Part shown: positions 49,326-58,455 of the stretch, piece by piece | How the letters are laid out: each line of letters opens with the position of its first letter | Numbering within the stretch: the stretch's first letter is position 1 | Assembly: GCA_013416435.1 (NCBI GenBank) | Contig: JACCEN010000001.1 | Coordinates: 248,001-312,000 of the forward strand | Source: Alcaligenaceae bacterium | Lineage (GTDB): Bacteria > Pseudomonadota > Gammaproteobacteria > Burkholderiales > Burkholderiaceae_B | Direction of reading: 5' to 3' | DNA length: 64,000 bases | Position numbers and translations under genes: made by a program | The notes under the pieces: generated by a model | What the model saw: only the letters and a program-made list of their open reading frames with translations | What the model was told of the DNA's origin: nothing | The model's database searches: none

Positions 49326-50673
49326 AAAGCCGCGGGTCGCCCGACTGCGCAATATTGAACCGCAGGAAGGCACCCGCCGATCCGGACAAGCTGAACACAT
49401 TGCCCGGCGCCAGCACGACGCCGCGTTCCAGCGCGCGCCGGCTCAGTTCGGCCGCATCGACGCCCTTGGGAAGACGGCACCACAAGAACATGCCGCCGCG
49501 CGGCAGCAGCCAGGGGTGTATGTCCAAAGCCGCCAGCTTGTCGACGACCGGGCCCATTGCGTGCGCCAGGCGCGTCCGCAAGCCGTCCACGTGCCGCCGA
49601 TAGCTGCCATCCTTGAGCATCCGGCAGACCAGTTCCGCCGACAGCCGGTTGCCGCCGAACGTGGTCGCGATCTTGAGATCCGCCAGGGCCTCTATCCAGT
49701 CCGGACGCGCTGCAATGTATCCGCAACGCGCAGCGGCCGACAAGGTTTTCGAGAAGCTGCCAACATGAACGACCCGCCCCAGCCCATCGAAGGCCGCCAG
49801 ACGCGGCGTGGGCTCGGTCTCGAAATCCGCAAAGATGTCGTCTTCGATGATGGTCACGTCGTACTGCTCGGCCAGCTTCAGGACCCGATGCGCCGCCAAG
49901 GGCGACAGCACGGCACCGGTGGGATTGTGCAAGGCGGAGTTGGTCAGGTACAGGCGCGGCCGGTGCTCGGCAAGCGCCCGCGAAAACTGTTCGATATCCG
50001 GCCCCGACGGCGTATAGGAAACCCCCACCACTTTGACGTGATGAGCCCTGAGCAATGCGTGGAAATTGAAGTAGCACGGGTCGTCCACCAGCACCGTGTC
50101 ACCCGGCTCGAGCAGGAATCTGCAAATGAGATCCAGGGCATGCGTGCCGCAGTCCGTAAGCAGGATCTGCTCGGGAGCCGCAGGGATTGCGTTTTCCTGC
50201 AGCCGCCGGGACAGCAGGGTTCGCAGGGGCGCAAAACCCAGGGGCGTATCGTAATCGGCTAGCGCGGCGGAGTCCGAGCGGGAAATGGCGCGCAAGGCGC
50301 GCCGCATGCTCTCGTGAGGCATCCAGGCCGGCGGCAGCCATCCGCAGCCCGGCTTGAGCAATGTGCCGTCGGAATCGAGCGCCTGGCGGGCCACCCATAA
50401 GGGGTCGAGCTCGCGATCCAGGCGCGGGCCAATACTGCCGAGCGCCAGCGGCGGCGCGGGTGCCGCGACGTAGAACCCCGCCCCCCTGCGAGAGGAAATG
50501 GTGCCTTCGGCGGCCAGACGATCATAGGCTTCGACGACGGTGGACTTGGAAACGCCCAGCGCCTGCGCGCACGCCCGGATCGAAGGCAGTTTCGCGCCGG
50601 TGGCCAATTGGCGCGCGGCGATGCGCTGATGGATTTCGCCCATTACCTTGGCGGTGAGCGTCTCGGCCTGCAT
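49294..50673 (-). CDS. MocR family regulator (GntR DNA-binding domain fused to class I aminotransferase domain)
   Basis: A 459-residue two-domain protein: an N-terminal GntR winged helix (IHQRIAARQLATGAKLPSIR, then LGVSKSTVVEAYDRLAAEG) and a C-terminal aminotransferase-like domain with LTDCGTHALDLICRFL, DDPCYFNFHALL, LTNSALHNPTGAVLSP and the PLP lysine in VGSFSKTLSAAARCGYIA. MocR proteins sense PLP-linked ligands. The ATG at 50673 with AGGAGG upstream is preferred to the TTG at 50709. It is divergent from an EamA transporter, its probable target. Confidence 0.92.
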   Translation of the reverse strand: MQAETLTAKVMGEIHQRIAARQLATGAKLPSIRACAQALGVSKSTVVEAYDRLAAEGTISSRRGAGFYVAAPAPPLALGSIGPRLDRELDPLWVARQALDSDGTLLKPGCGWLPPAWMPHESMRRALRAISRSDSAALADYDTPLGFAPLRTLLSRRLQENAIPAAPEQILLTDCGTHALDLICRFLLEPGDTVLVDDPCYFNFHALLRAHHVKVVGVSYTPSGPDIEQFSRALAEHRPRLYLTNSALHNPTGAVLSPLAAHRVLKLAEQYDVTIIEDDIFADFETEPTPRLAAFDGLGRVVHVGSFSKTLSAAARCGYIAARPDWIEALADLKIATTFGGNRLSAELVCRMLKDGSYRRHVDGLRTRLAHAMGPVVDKLAALDIHPWLLPRGGMFLWCRLPKGVDAAELSRRALERGVVLAPGNVFSLSGSAGAFLRFNIAQSGDPRLFSVLAELLGP

Positions 50674-50702
50674 CGATGCCTTGCCTCCTGGAACGACTGT
50701 AT

Positions 50703-50730
50703 TTGACAATGTACCCGTACAGTTTATATG
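50703..50730 (+). promoter_or_regulatory. Promoter of eamA with a palindromic MocR-type operator
   Basis: A TTGACA box (50703-50708) and a TATATG box (50725-50730) are 16 bases apart. The perfect inverted repeat TGTAC-CC-GTACA (50711-50722) lies between them, and another GTAC occurs at about 50735. An operator inside the spacer fits repression, or activation by twisting, by the divergent MocR protein. Confidence 0.6.
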
Positions 50731-50805
50731 AATTGTACTGATGCGTATCTGGTCAAGCGCGCGCGTTCCGGCGCATCATATGACCAGGGCAATCTGGAAT
50801 CAATC

Positions 50806-51717
50806 ATGAAAGACACATCGAAAGGCTGGCTCAACGGGCTTCTGGGCGTAATCATATTCAGCGGCTCGCTGCCGGCGACAAGGGTGGCCGTGGCCGACTT
50901 CGATCCAGTCTTCCTGACGGCGGCGCGCGCAACCATCGCCGGCATACTGGCATTGGCGCTGCTGCGCTTCGCCCGCGCCAAGCGACCGTCCGGCCGCGAC
51001 CTGGCCAGCCTGTGCCTGGTCGCGCTCGGCGTGGTACTGGGCTTTCCCCTCTTTACGGCGCTTGCGCTGGAGCACATCACCGCCGCGCGCTCGGTGGTGT
51101 TCATCGGCCTGCTGCCTCTGGCCACGGCTCTGTTCGGGGCACTGCTCGGTCAAGAGCGGCCGCATCCCGCGTTCTGGCTCTTCGCGGTCCTGGGCAGCGC
51201 CTGCGTGCTTGCATTCGCGCTCGCCCAGGATGCCGGCGGGTCATCCGTGGGCGACCTCTATATGTTCGCGGCCATCGTCGCCTGCGGTTATGGCTATGCT
51301 GAAGGCGGGCGCCTGTCGCGCCGCATCGGCGGGTGGGAAGTCGTTTCCTGGGCTCTCGCCTTGTCGCTGCCCATCATGGGTGCGCTCTGCCTGGCCACGC
51401 TGCCCGGCGAATGGGGATCCATCGGCCTGCCGGCCTGGACCGGGCTGGTATACGTGTCTTTGTTCAGCATGCTGATCGGCTTCTTCTTCTGGTACCGGGG
51501 CCTGGCGCAGGGCGGCATCGCCGCCGTCAGCCAGCTTCAACTGCTGCAGCCTTTCATGGGCTTGGCGCTTGCCGCCGCGCTGCTGGAGGAGCCCGTCAGC
51601 CGGGCCATGCTGGCGGCCACTATTGCAGTCGTAGGCTGCGTGGCCGGCGCACGCATTTTTGCGGCGCGGCCGCCTGCGTCCCCGCCGATGCGTCGCAAGG
51701 CCGAAGCGAATCGCTGA
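50806..51717 (+). CDS. EamA/DMT family transporter
   Basis: A 303-residue protein with ten hydrophobic segments in two EamA repeats (ALEHITAARSVVFIGLLPL in the first half, GGIAAVSQLQLLQPFMGLAL in the second). This family exports small metabolites, often amino acids. The ATG at 50806 is preferred because the in-frame ATG at 50728 overlaps the -10 box. The divergent MocR regulator suggests an amino-acid-related substrate. Confidence 0.9.
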   Translation: MKDTSKGWLNGLLGVIIFSGSLPATRVAVADFDPVFLTAARATIAGILALALLRFARAKRPSGRDLASLCLVALGVVLGFPLFTALALEHITAARSVVFIGLLPLATALFGALLGQERPHPAFWLFAVLGSACVLAFALAQDAGGSSVGDLYMFAAIVACGYGYAEGGRLSRRIGGWEVVSWALALSLPIMGALCLATLPGEWGSIGLPAWTGLVYVSLFSMLIGFFFWYRGLAQGGIAAVSQLQLLQPFMGLALAAALLEEPVSRAMLAATIAVVGCVAGARIFAARPPASPPMRRKAEANR

Positions 51718-51837
51718 CCAGGATGCCGACGCGCCAAGCCAAAGGGCTGCAGCCGCCTCGCCGCCAGCTTGGCGGAATCCGCCGGTTCGGTGTATCGTTT
51801 CCGGCACGGCATCGCGATGCGGAACAAAGACACCTCC

Positions 51838-53028
51838 ATGAGCCTAGACCCCCTTGTATCACTTCTGGCTGCCATCGGCATGCTTCTCATCGGCACGCTG
51901 GTCAATCGTAAGGTTTCCTGGCTGTCCCGCTACAACATTCCCGACCCGATCACCGGCGGACTCATCTTTGCGGTCCTGTCCTCACTGCTGCTCGCCACGG
52001 CCGACTTCCGGATCACCTTCGACCAGCCCATCAAGCCGCTTTTCCTGCTCATGTTCTTCAGCGGCGTGGGGCTTTGCGCCGACTTGCGCCTGCTCAAGCG
52101 CGGCGGCAAGGCGCTGATCATATTCCTGATCGTCCTGCTGCCCTTCATCGTGCTGCAGAACATCGTCGGAGTAAGCATTGCGATGCTGCAGGACCTGCAT
52201 CCCATTTTCGGGCTGGTCGCGGGGTCGATCACGCTGGTCGGCGGCCACGGCACCGGTGCCGCCTACGCCGGCCGCTTTGCCGAAGTCAACAATCTTCAAA
52301 TGGTCATGGACCTGACCATGACCGTCGCCACCATCGGACTCATCGTCGGCGGCATCATCGGCGGGCCGATCGCTCAGTTCCTGATCAATCGGTATAAATT
52401 GCGCTCAAACGCAGAGGCCTCCAACGAAGATCATCGATTCATCGAAGCGCCCGCGCCGCTCGGCACCGTTTCGACTCTGGGCGCCCTGGCCGGCATCTTC
52501 ACGGCGGTGATACTCGGGCAATGGCTGGCCGACTATTTCGCCGGCGGCACCATAACGATTCCCGGATTCCTGTGGTGCATGCTGATCGGCATCGCCATCC
52601 GCAACCTGCTTCCGTTCGCCGGTGTAAAGTTCGATGACCGGGCCGCCGACCTCATCTCCAACGTCAGCCTCTCGCTGTTCCTGGTCATGACGATGATGAC
52701 GCTCGACCTGGTCGAGGTCGCGCTTTCGGCCGGGCCCTTCCTTTTGATCATCCTGGCCCAGGTCGTCCTGATCTTCCTCTATGTCGTCTTCGTATGCTTT
52801 CGCTTCATGGGGCGCGACTACGAAGCCGCCGTCACTTCCGCCGCGTTCATCGGCTTCAATATGGGTTCCACCGCCACTGCCATGGCGAACATGCAGGCAA
52901 TCACGTCACGGCATGGTCCCGCGCCCACCAGCTATCTCATTGCGCCGCTGGCCGGCGCCTTCTTCGTCGACATCATCAACGCCTTCGTGCTTACGGGCAT
53001 GCTCGCGCTGCCTTTCATCGGAGGCTGA
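51838..53028 (+). CDS. gltS: Sodium/glutamate symporter GltS
   Basis: A 396-residue membrane protein of the glutamate:Na+ symporter family. Family features: GVGLCADLRLLKRGGKAL, a re-entrant-loop-like GLVAGSITLVGGHGTGAAYA with the glycine-rich motif, and the second copy GFNMGSTATAMANMQAITSR. The ATG at 51838 gives the usual N-terminus MSLDPLVSLL; an in-frame ATG at 51817 adds seven residues. The following lipoprotein gene begins two bases after its stop. Confidence 0.92.
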   Translation: MSLDPLVSLLAAIGMLLIGTLVNRKVSWLSRYNIPDPITGGLIFAVLSSLLLATADFRITFDQPIKPLFLLMFFSGVGLCADLRLLKRGGKALIIFLIVLLPFIVLQNIVGVSIAMLQDLHPIFGLVAGSITLVGGHGTGAAYAGRFAEVNNLQMVMDLTMTVATIGLIVGGIIGGPIAQFLINRYKLRSNAEASNEDHRFIEAPAPLGTVSTLGALAGIFTAVILGQWLADYFAGGTITIPGFLWCMLIGIAIRNLLPFAGVKFDDRAADLISNVSLSLFLVMTMMTLDLVEVALSAGPFLLIILAQVVLIFLYVVFVCFRFMGRDYEAAVTSAAFIGFNMGSTATAMANMQAITSRHGPAPTSYLIAPLAGAFFVDIINAFVLTGMLALPFIGG

Positions 53029-53030
53029 CG

Positions 53031-54500
53031 ATGCGCGCCTTCCTGACATCGCTGCTTCTTGTTTTCCTTGCCGCCTGCACGGCCGGGCCCGACACGGACG
53101 CCTTGAAAGCCGATGTGCACGAGCGGCTTGAACTGGCATTGCCGGCGGGCTTCGCCGAGGTGGAAAGCCTGCATCGCCGCGGTTCCCAAGTGGATACCAA
53201 ATCGCCTGATGGAGAAAGCCGCCGCATCGTTTATTTCGACGTGTCGCTCAAGCTCAATCGCGACATCGATTTCGGTGCCTGGAACGCGCCCGGTATCGCG
53301 GGCCTCATTTCGGCGCTGGGCGCCGGCCCCAAAGGCGTAGAAGGCATCATCACGGGCGGCAACAAGGCCGGCGATGTGATCACGGCGCACGGTACCGCAC
53401 GATACCGGCAGAACGGTGATGCGTGGGAGCTCGTGGTACCCGCCGGCTATCTGCCTCCCGTTGCTCCAGGCGTCGTCACCGGCCAGAACGAGGGAGCGGG
53501 CGCCATACTTTCAACGATACGCAAGGTCGTGGACGCTTTCCCGCGCAACACCTCCCCGGCGGAGTATGCGGCCATCGAAGAAGAATTGACCGCGGCGCAC
53601 GCAAGCATACGGGCACGGCTCGCCAGGGTCTCCGATGGCTATGCCATTGCCGCCGGCGCCGAACACGGGCAGTACCTGCGCGTGGCGCGCGCATTGTTCG
53701 GCGACCGCGACTCGCGGGTCGTCCCGCTGATCACCCGCGGGGGTGAAGAAAACCTGCGGCTTCTGCGCGCAGGCAAGGTTTCCCTGATCGTGGCGCAAGG
53801 TGACGCGGCGCTGGACGCTTATCAGGGCAGCGGCCCCTTCAGCAACGATGGGCCGCATGCATCGCTTCGAGCCATCGCCAGCCTGTACCCGGAACCCATG
53901 CATGTGCTGGTGCGCGCCGCCGACGGCCCGGAATCGGTTGCCGGTCTGCGCGGCAAGCGGGTTGCCGTGGGAGAAACCGGCGCGGCGTCGCGCACCACAG
54001 CGCTGCGCGTGCTCGAAGCCCATGGACTGCGGCCGGAGGACATCGACGCCAGGGCGCTGAGCATCAGCGCAGCCCTGCTGGCCTTGCAGAACAACGAGGT
54101 GGATGCGGTGCTGCAAGTCATCGGCACACCGGCTGACAGCGTGCGGGACGCGCAAAAAGACATGCGGCTCAGGCTGCTGCCCCTGTCGAACGAAGCAATC
54201 GCAAACCTGTCGGGCACCCGGGCCGGGTATTTTCCGTACACGATCGTGCGGGGTACGTATGCGGGCCAGGAACAAGACGTCAAGACCATTGCCACGGCCG
54301 CCCTGCTGCTGACGGGAACCACGCTTTCCGATGCTGAGATCGGTTCGCTGATCCAAAGGGTATTTGAACCCGGGCGCGACTACACCGCCCTGGGAAGCGC
54401 GCAGGGTGCGCAGATTTCCCTCGCAACCAGCAGTGTTGGGCTCCCCGTTCCCCAACACATTGCAGCAACCCGCGCACTGGAGCGCCTGAGCGCCAAATGA
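53031..54500 (+). CDS. TAXI family TRAP-type solute-binding lipoprotein
   Basis: A 489-residue protein with a lipoprotein signal (LLLVFLAAC, cysteine about residue 17). Residues about 20-200 have no domain I recognise; from about 205 the sequence matches TAXI/NMT1-like binding proteins: SDGYAIAAGAEHGQYLRVAR, EPMHVLVRAADGPESVAGLR, GKRVAVGETGAASRTTALRV and NNEVDAVLQVIGTPA. No TRAP membrane subunits are near; it lies two bases after gltS with a GGAGG site and overlaps the SMR gene by four bases. It may be an orphan receptor or a sensor. Confidence 0.82.
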   Translation: MRAFLTSLLLVFLAACTAGPDTDALKADVHERLELALPAGFAEVESLHRRGSQVDTKSPDGESRRIVYFDVSLKLNRDIDFGAWNAPGIAGLISALGAGPKGVEGIITGGNKAGDVITAHGTARYRQNGDAWELVVPAGYLPPVAPGVVTGQNEGAGAILSTIRKVVDAFPRNTSPAEYAAIEEELTAAHASIRARLARVSDGYAIAAGAEHGQYLRVARALFGDRDSRVVPLITRGGEENLRLLRAGKVSLIVAQGDAALDAYQGSGPFSNDGPHASLRAIASLYPEPMHVLVRAADGPESVAGLRGKRVAVGETGAASRTTALRVLEAHGLRPEDIDARALSISAALLALQNNEVDAVLQVIGTPADSVRDAQKDMRLRLLPLSNEAIANLSGTRAGYFPYTIVRGTYAGQEQDVKTIATAALLLTGTTLSDAEIGSLIQRVFEPGRDYTALGSAQGAQISLATSSVGLPVPQHIAATRALERLSAK

Positions 54501-54826
54501 GCTGGCTCTATCTATCCATCGCCATCATTGCCGAAGTCGTCGCCACCACCGCGCTCAAGGCATCCGAAGGCTTTACCCGACTGATTCCTTCGATCATCGT
54601 GGTCGCCGGCTACGGCCTGGCTTTTTTCATGCTGGCGCAGACGCTCCGCAGCATCCCCGTGGGAGTGGCCTATGCCATCTGGTCGGGGGTCGGCATCGTC
54701 CTGGTGTCCATCGTGGGCTTCTTTCTGTTCAAGCAGCGGCTGGACGCCCCGGCGCTGCTGGGCATCGCACTGATCATCGCCGGCGTGCTGGTCATGCAGG
54801 TGTTTTCCAAGACATCGGGTCATTGA
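54497..54826 (+). CDS. Small multidrug resistance (SMR/EmrE family) transporter
   Basis: A 109-residue protein with four membrane helices: SWLYLSIAIIAEVVATTALK (with the essential membrane glutamate), YGLAFFMLAQTLRSIPVGVA, YAIWSGVGIVLVSIVGFFLF and LLGIALIIAGVLVMQVFS. It would exchange quaternary cations or guanidinium-type compounds for protons. It overlaps the TAXI gene (ATGA) and ends eight bases before the convergent ampG. Confidence 0.95.
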   Translation: MSWLYLSIAIIAEVVATTALKASEGFTRLIPSIIVVAGYGLAFFMLAQTLRSIPVGVAYAIWSGVGIVLVSIVGFFLFKQRLDAPALLGIALIIAGVLVMQVFSKTSGH

Positions 54827-54834
54827 GGCCGTGA

Positions 54835-56073
54835 TCAGGCACCGTCGCGCGCATCCAGCGCATGGATTTCATCGCGCCGCAGGCGCAGCAGAACCAGGCC
54901 GGGCAAGGCGATGAGGACGGTGAGGACGAAGAACCCGGGCCATCCCATCGACTCCACCAGAGGCGGCGTGAAAGGCCCGGCCAGGTAGGTGCGCCCCACT
55001 GCCGACAGGGCCGACAGCAAGGCAAATTGCGTTGCGGAAAACTCCCGCCTGCACAAACCCATGAGCAGCGCCACGAAGGCAGCCGTGCCCAGACCCCCGC
55101 ACAGATTCTCGATGGCGACCACCAGGGCCATGAAATACAGATGGGGCGGCGCCACCGCCAGCACCCAGTAGCCAAAGTTGGAAACCGCCTGCAGCAGGCC
55201 GAACAGCATGAGGGAGCGATACAGGCCCAGCCTGGCCATGAGCGCGCCGCCGGCGAGCGCGCCGATGATGGTGGCCGCCAGGCCGAACACCTTGTTGATG
55301 GAGCCCACTTCGGAAACGCTGAACCCCGCGCCGCGTATCAGGAAGGTGGTCGACAATGCGCCCGCGAATGCGTCGCCCAGCTTGTACAGCACGATGAGCA
55401 GCAAAATGGTGATGGCGCCGCGGCGGCTGAAGAATTCGCGCAAGGGCTCGACGACGGCGACGGCCAGCGAACGCGGCGCGGCCACAATGATTTCCGGCTC
55501 GGGAGCCAGGACGGTGGCCACGGCGCACACGACCATGAAGGCACCCATGAGGAAATACATATTGTGCCAGCCCAACCATTGGTCAGCGAGAACCAGCGCC
55601 AGCCCGCCGGATACGATCATGGCGAGCCGATAGCCCAGCACTTTGACCGCGGCGCCGGCGGCGCGCTCCTCGCTGCGCAGGACATCGGTGCTGTAGGCGT
55701 CGAACGCAATGTCCTGGGTTGCCGAAAGAAACGCCACAAGCACCGCCAGCGCGGCCAGTATGCCCAGATTGCCGGACGGAGAAAACAGGCCCATGCCCGC
55801 AATGGCGGCAGCCAGCAAGAGCTGCGTCAGGAACATCCAGCCGCGGCGTCTGCCAAGCAGCGGCGGCGCATAACGGTCAACCAGCGGCGCCCACAGAAAC
55901 TTCAGCGTGTAGGCGGTACCGATCAGCGTCAGAAAGCCGATGCTCTGCAAAGATATATTGTCGACCGTGGCCCAGGCCTGCAGCGTGCCGCTCGTCAGCG
56001 CCAAAGGCAAGCCGCTCGCGAAACCCAATATCAGTAAAGGAAAAACGCGACGGCTGGCATAAACGCTGGACAT
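54835..56073 (-). CDS. ampG: AmpG-type muropeptide transporter (MFS)
   Basis: A 412-residue major facilitator protein with about 12 helices. The start (RRVFPLLILGFASGLPLALT) and TAYTLKFLWAPLVDRY, GRRRGWMFLTQ and SATQDIAFDAYSTDVL are characteristic of AmpG, which imports anhydromuropeptides for wall recycling and so affects beta-lactamase induction. Length is shorter than E. coli AmpG (about 490), as in many non-enteric forms. It follows metW by 18 bases and could be co-transcribed. Confidence 0.88.
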   Translation of the reverse strand: MSSVYASRRVFPLLILGFASGLPLALTSGTLQAWATVDNISLQSIGFLTLIGTAYTLKFLWAPLVDRYAPPLLGRRRGWMFLTQLLLAAAIAGMGLFSPSGNLGILAALAVLVAFLSATQDIAFDAYSTDVLRSEERAAGAAVKVLGYRLAMIVSGGLALVLADQWLGWHNMYFLMGAFMVVCAVATVLAPEPEIIVAAPRSLAVAVVEPLREFFSRRGAITILLLIVLYKLGDAFAGALSTTFLIRGAGFSVSEVGSINKVFGLAATIIGALAGGALMARLGLYRSLMLFGLLQAVSNFGYWVLAVAPPHLYFMALVVAIENLCGGLGTAAFVALLMGLCRREFSATQFALLSALSAVGRTYLAGPFTPPLVESMGWPGFFVLTVLIALPGLVLLRLRRDEIHALDARDGA

Positions 56074-56091
56074 GGTTGCGAAGACGGATAC

Positions 56092-56715
56092 CTAGGATTG
56101 CGGGGAAACGGGCGGGGACTCGAACCGGTATACGGCCAAGGTGCTGCGCCAGCCCGGGAAGAGTTTAACTTCTTTGTTTCCGTTGAAGGTCGCCAAATGC
56201 GTGATGCGCAATTGCAGCGCGGCGGCAAGGTCTTCGAAGTCCTTCAGCGTGCACAGATGGATATTGGGCGTATCGAACCATTGGTAGGGCATTTCGCCCG
56301 TTACGGGCATGCGGCCGCGCAGGATGGACCATCCGTGAGGCCAGTATCCGAAATTGGGAAAAGAGACGATGCCGTACCGCGCAACTCTGGCCATTTCACG
56401 CAGGATGTGCTCGGTATTGTGCATGGACTGCAGGGTACGCGACAGGACGACGGTGTCGAACTGCTTGTCGTCGAACATGGCCAGCCCTTCTTCCAGATTC
56501 TGCTGGATGACTTGCACGCCGCGCCGCACGGCCGCGATCACCTGCTCGTCGTTGAGCTCGACCCCTGCTCCGACGACGTTCTTGTTGTTTTGCAGATAGG
56601 CCAGCAAAGTGCCGTCAGCGCAACCGAGATCCAGCACCCTGCTTTCCGGATCTATCCAGCTCGCGATGCGTTTGAGGTCCGGGCGGACGTGCTTGGGTGC
56701 CACTGCTGTCTTCAC
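56092..56715 (-). CDS. metW: Methionine biosynthesis protein MetW
   Basis: A 207-residue class I methyltransferase-fold protein with [16 protein letters not shown] (SAM motif), [17 protein letters not shown] and [19 protein letters not shown]. MetW is the standard partner of MetX in proteobacteria and supports its activity; its own methyl acceptor is not firmly known. Its ATG overlaps the metX stop by four bases. Confidence 0.93.
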   Translation of the reverse strand: MKTAVAPKHVRPDLKRIASWIDPESRVLDLGCADGTLLAYLQNNKNVVGAGVELNDEQVIAAVRRGVQVIQQNLEEGLAMFDDKQFDTVVLSRTLQSMHNTEHILREMARVARYGIVSFPNFGYWPHGWSILRGRMPVTGEMPYQWFDTPNIHLCTLKDFEDLAAALQLRITHLATFNGNKEVKLFPGWRSTLAVYRFESPPVSPQS

Positions 56716-57962
56716 GCCAACACCCCGTTGATCTGCTTGCGTTCACCCAGGCCCAGCTTGGCGGCGATCCGGTCGTAATAGCCCTGCACCACCGCGTGGT
56801 ATCGGGCATCGTCCAGCAGGAAAGCATCATGGCCGTGCGGCGCATCGATTTCCGCATAAGTGACGGCCCGATTGTTCTTCAGCAGGGCACGGACGATTTC
56901 CCGGGAGCGCTCGGGCGGAAAACGCCAGTCGGTCGTGAACGATACCAGCAGGAAATCGGCCGTGGCGCTTTGCAGCGCGCGGGCCAGGTCGCCCCCATGA
57001 TTGCGCGACGGATCGAAATAATCCAGGGCGCGGGTAATCAGCAAATAGGTGTTGGCATCGAAATACGTCGAAAACTTCTCGCCCTGGTAGCGCAGATAGG
57101 ATTCGACCTCGAACTCCACGTCGTATCCGTAGTGGAATTCGCCGTTGTCGGCCGGTGCCCGCTGTGTCCGGCCGAACTTGGTGGCCATGTCGTCATCGGA
57201 CAGATAGGTGATGTGCCCGACCATGCGGGCCACGGACAGGCCATGGCGTGGCACGGTGCCGTGCGCGTAGTAATCGCCGCCATGGAAATCCGGGTCGCTG
57301 ATGATGGACCGGCGAGCCACTTCGTTGAAGCCGATGTTCTGTGCCGAGAGACGCGGTGTGCTGGCGATGACGATACAGTGCCCGACACGGTCCGGGCAGG
57401 TGATGGCCCAGCTCAGCGCCTGCATGCCGCCCAGCGACCCGCCCATGACGGCCGCAAAGCGCTCGATGCCGAAATGGTCGGCAAGGCGTGCCTGGGCGCG
57501 TACCCAGTCTTCGACGGTGAGGACGGGAAACGCCGCCCCCCAGGGCCGGCCGGTGTCGGGATTGACGCTTGCTGGGCCGGTGGAGCCGAAGCAAGACCCC
57601 AGGTTGTTCACGCCGATGACGAAATAACGGTCGGTATCGACTGCCTTGCCGGGCCCCACCATGTTGTCCCACCAACCGATGTCTTTCGGATTGTCGGCCG
57701 ATATGCCCGCCACATGATGCGACGCATTCAGCGCGTGGCAGATCAGCACCGCGTTGCTGCGTTCGGCATTGAGCGAGCCATAGGTTTCGACTGCAAGCTC
57801 GTAGCGCGGCAGGACCTGGCCGCTGGTCAGCGAAAGGGGTTCATTGAAGGCGATGCGCTGCGGTGACACGACACCCACGGAACCGCGCGGAATCGCGGGT
57901 TCTTCGGCAGTGGCAAGGGGAGATGCAGCAGAGGGTGTTTCAGGTAAGAATAGTTCGGCCAT
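56712..57962 (-). CDS. metX: Homoserine O-acyltransferase MetX
   Basis: A 416-residue alpha/beta hydrolase that acylates homoserine (acetyl or succinyl) in the first committed step of methionine synthesis. The nucleophile is in [13 protein letters not shown], the catalytic aspartate in FTTDWRFPP and the histidine in [11 protein letters not shown]. The first 30 residues are a non-conserved extension. A SAM-II type riboswitch lies directly upstream and includes its ribosome binding site. Confidence 0.94.
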   Translation of the reverse strand: MAELFLPETPSAASPLATAEEPAIPRGSVGVVSPQRIAFNEPLSLTSGQVLPRYELAVETYGSLNAERSNAVLICHALNASHHVAGISADNPKDIGWWDNMVGPGKAVDTDRYFVIGVNNLGSCFGSTGPASVNPDTGRPWGAAFPVLTVEDWVRAQARLADHFGIERFAAVMGGSLGGMQALSWAITCPDRVGHCIVIASTPRLSAQNIGFNEVARRSIISDPDFHGGDYYAHGTVPRHGLSVARMVGHITYLSDDDMATKFGRTQRAPADNGEFHYGYDVEFEVESYLRYQGEKFSTYFDANTYLLITRALDYFDPSRNHGGDLARALQSATADFLLVSFTTDWRFPPERSREIVRALLKNNRAVTYAEIDAPHGHDAFLLDDARYHAVVQGYYDRIAAKLGLGERKQINGVLA

Positions 57963-57964
57963 GT

Positions 57965-58020
57965 GGACCTCTTTAGCTGGATTTATGAGGCGCCCGCAAG
58001 CAGATCAAGCAAATCGGCGC
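57965..58020 (-). ncRNA. SAM-II (SAM-alpha) riboswitch upstream of metX
   Basis: Read on the minus strand, GCGCC (58020-58016) pairs with GGCGC (57994-57990) to form P1. Around it are GATTT after the first strand, CTTGCG before the second, then ATAAAT and AGCTAAAGAGG. These match the SAM-II consensus in order and spacing, including the 3' AGCTAAA that forms the pseudoknot and the GAGG that is the metX ribosome binding site, three bases before the ATG. SAM binding should block translation initiation of metX. Confidence 0.85.
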
Positions 58021-58182
58021 TCTGACAGAATCGATATATTACCACCCCGCTCCACCGCCGCGGAAAGCGCCCCTTCCGCCGTCAAGGTTGCATTTATCCG
58101 TGGTGAGTTGGCGAGCACGTCAAAAGTTGATACATTCGATGAAAAAATGTAATCAATACAGACTCGCGACAGAGGGAAGCGC

Positions 58183-58455
58183 ATGAAGCCGTTGACCAAA
58201 AGGGAGCTGTCTTGCCTGCAGTGGGCTGCTCAAGGCAAGACGAGCTGGGAGGTGGGCATGATACTGGGGCTGACGGAGCGCACCGTCAATTTTCACATTC
58301 AAAATGCCTGCAAGAAACTCGGTGTCCATGGTCGGCAGGCCGCCATCACCGTCGCCCTGCAAGCCGGCATGCTGTGCCTTCCTAATGCGCCACTGCCACG
58401 CCTCGCAGGAATTCATCGGCTTCCGGCTCAGGGAACTCATCGGGAACAGCCGTGA
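58183..58455 (+). CDS. Stand-alone LuxR-type helix-turn-helix protein
   Basis: A 90-residue protein made almost only of a GerE/LuxR helix-turn-helix: LTKRELSCLQWAAQGKTSWE, then LGLTERTVNFHIQNACKKLG and ITVALQAGML. There is no sensory or receiver domain. The last 25 residues overlap the convergent lipoprotein gene by 74 bases and may be read-through tail. GAGGGAAG precedes the ATG; TTGATA and TAATCA boxes around 58127-58155 may be its promoter. Such lone domains can be truncated quorum-type regulators. Confidence 0.82.
   Translation: MKPLTKRELSCLQWAAQGKTSWEVGMILGLTERTVNFHIQNACKKLGVHGRQAAITVALQAGMLCLPNAPLPRLAGIHRLPAQGTHREQP

Noticed and set aside
57963-58182. A SAM-I or SAH riboswitch before metX
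   Set aside because: The interval is too short for SAM-I and the motif order fits the compact SAM-II class instead.
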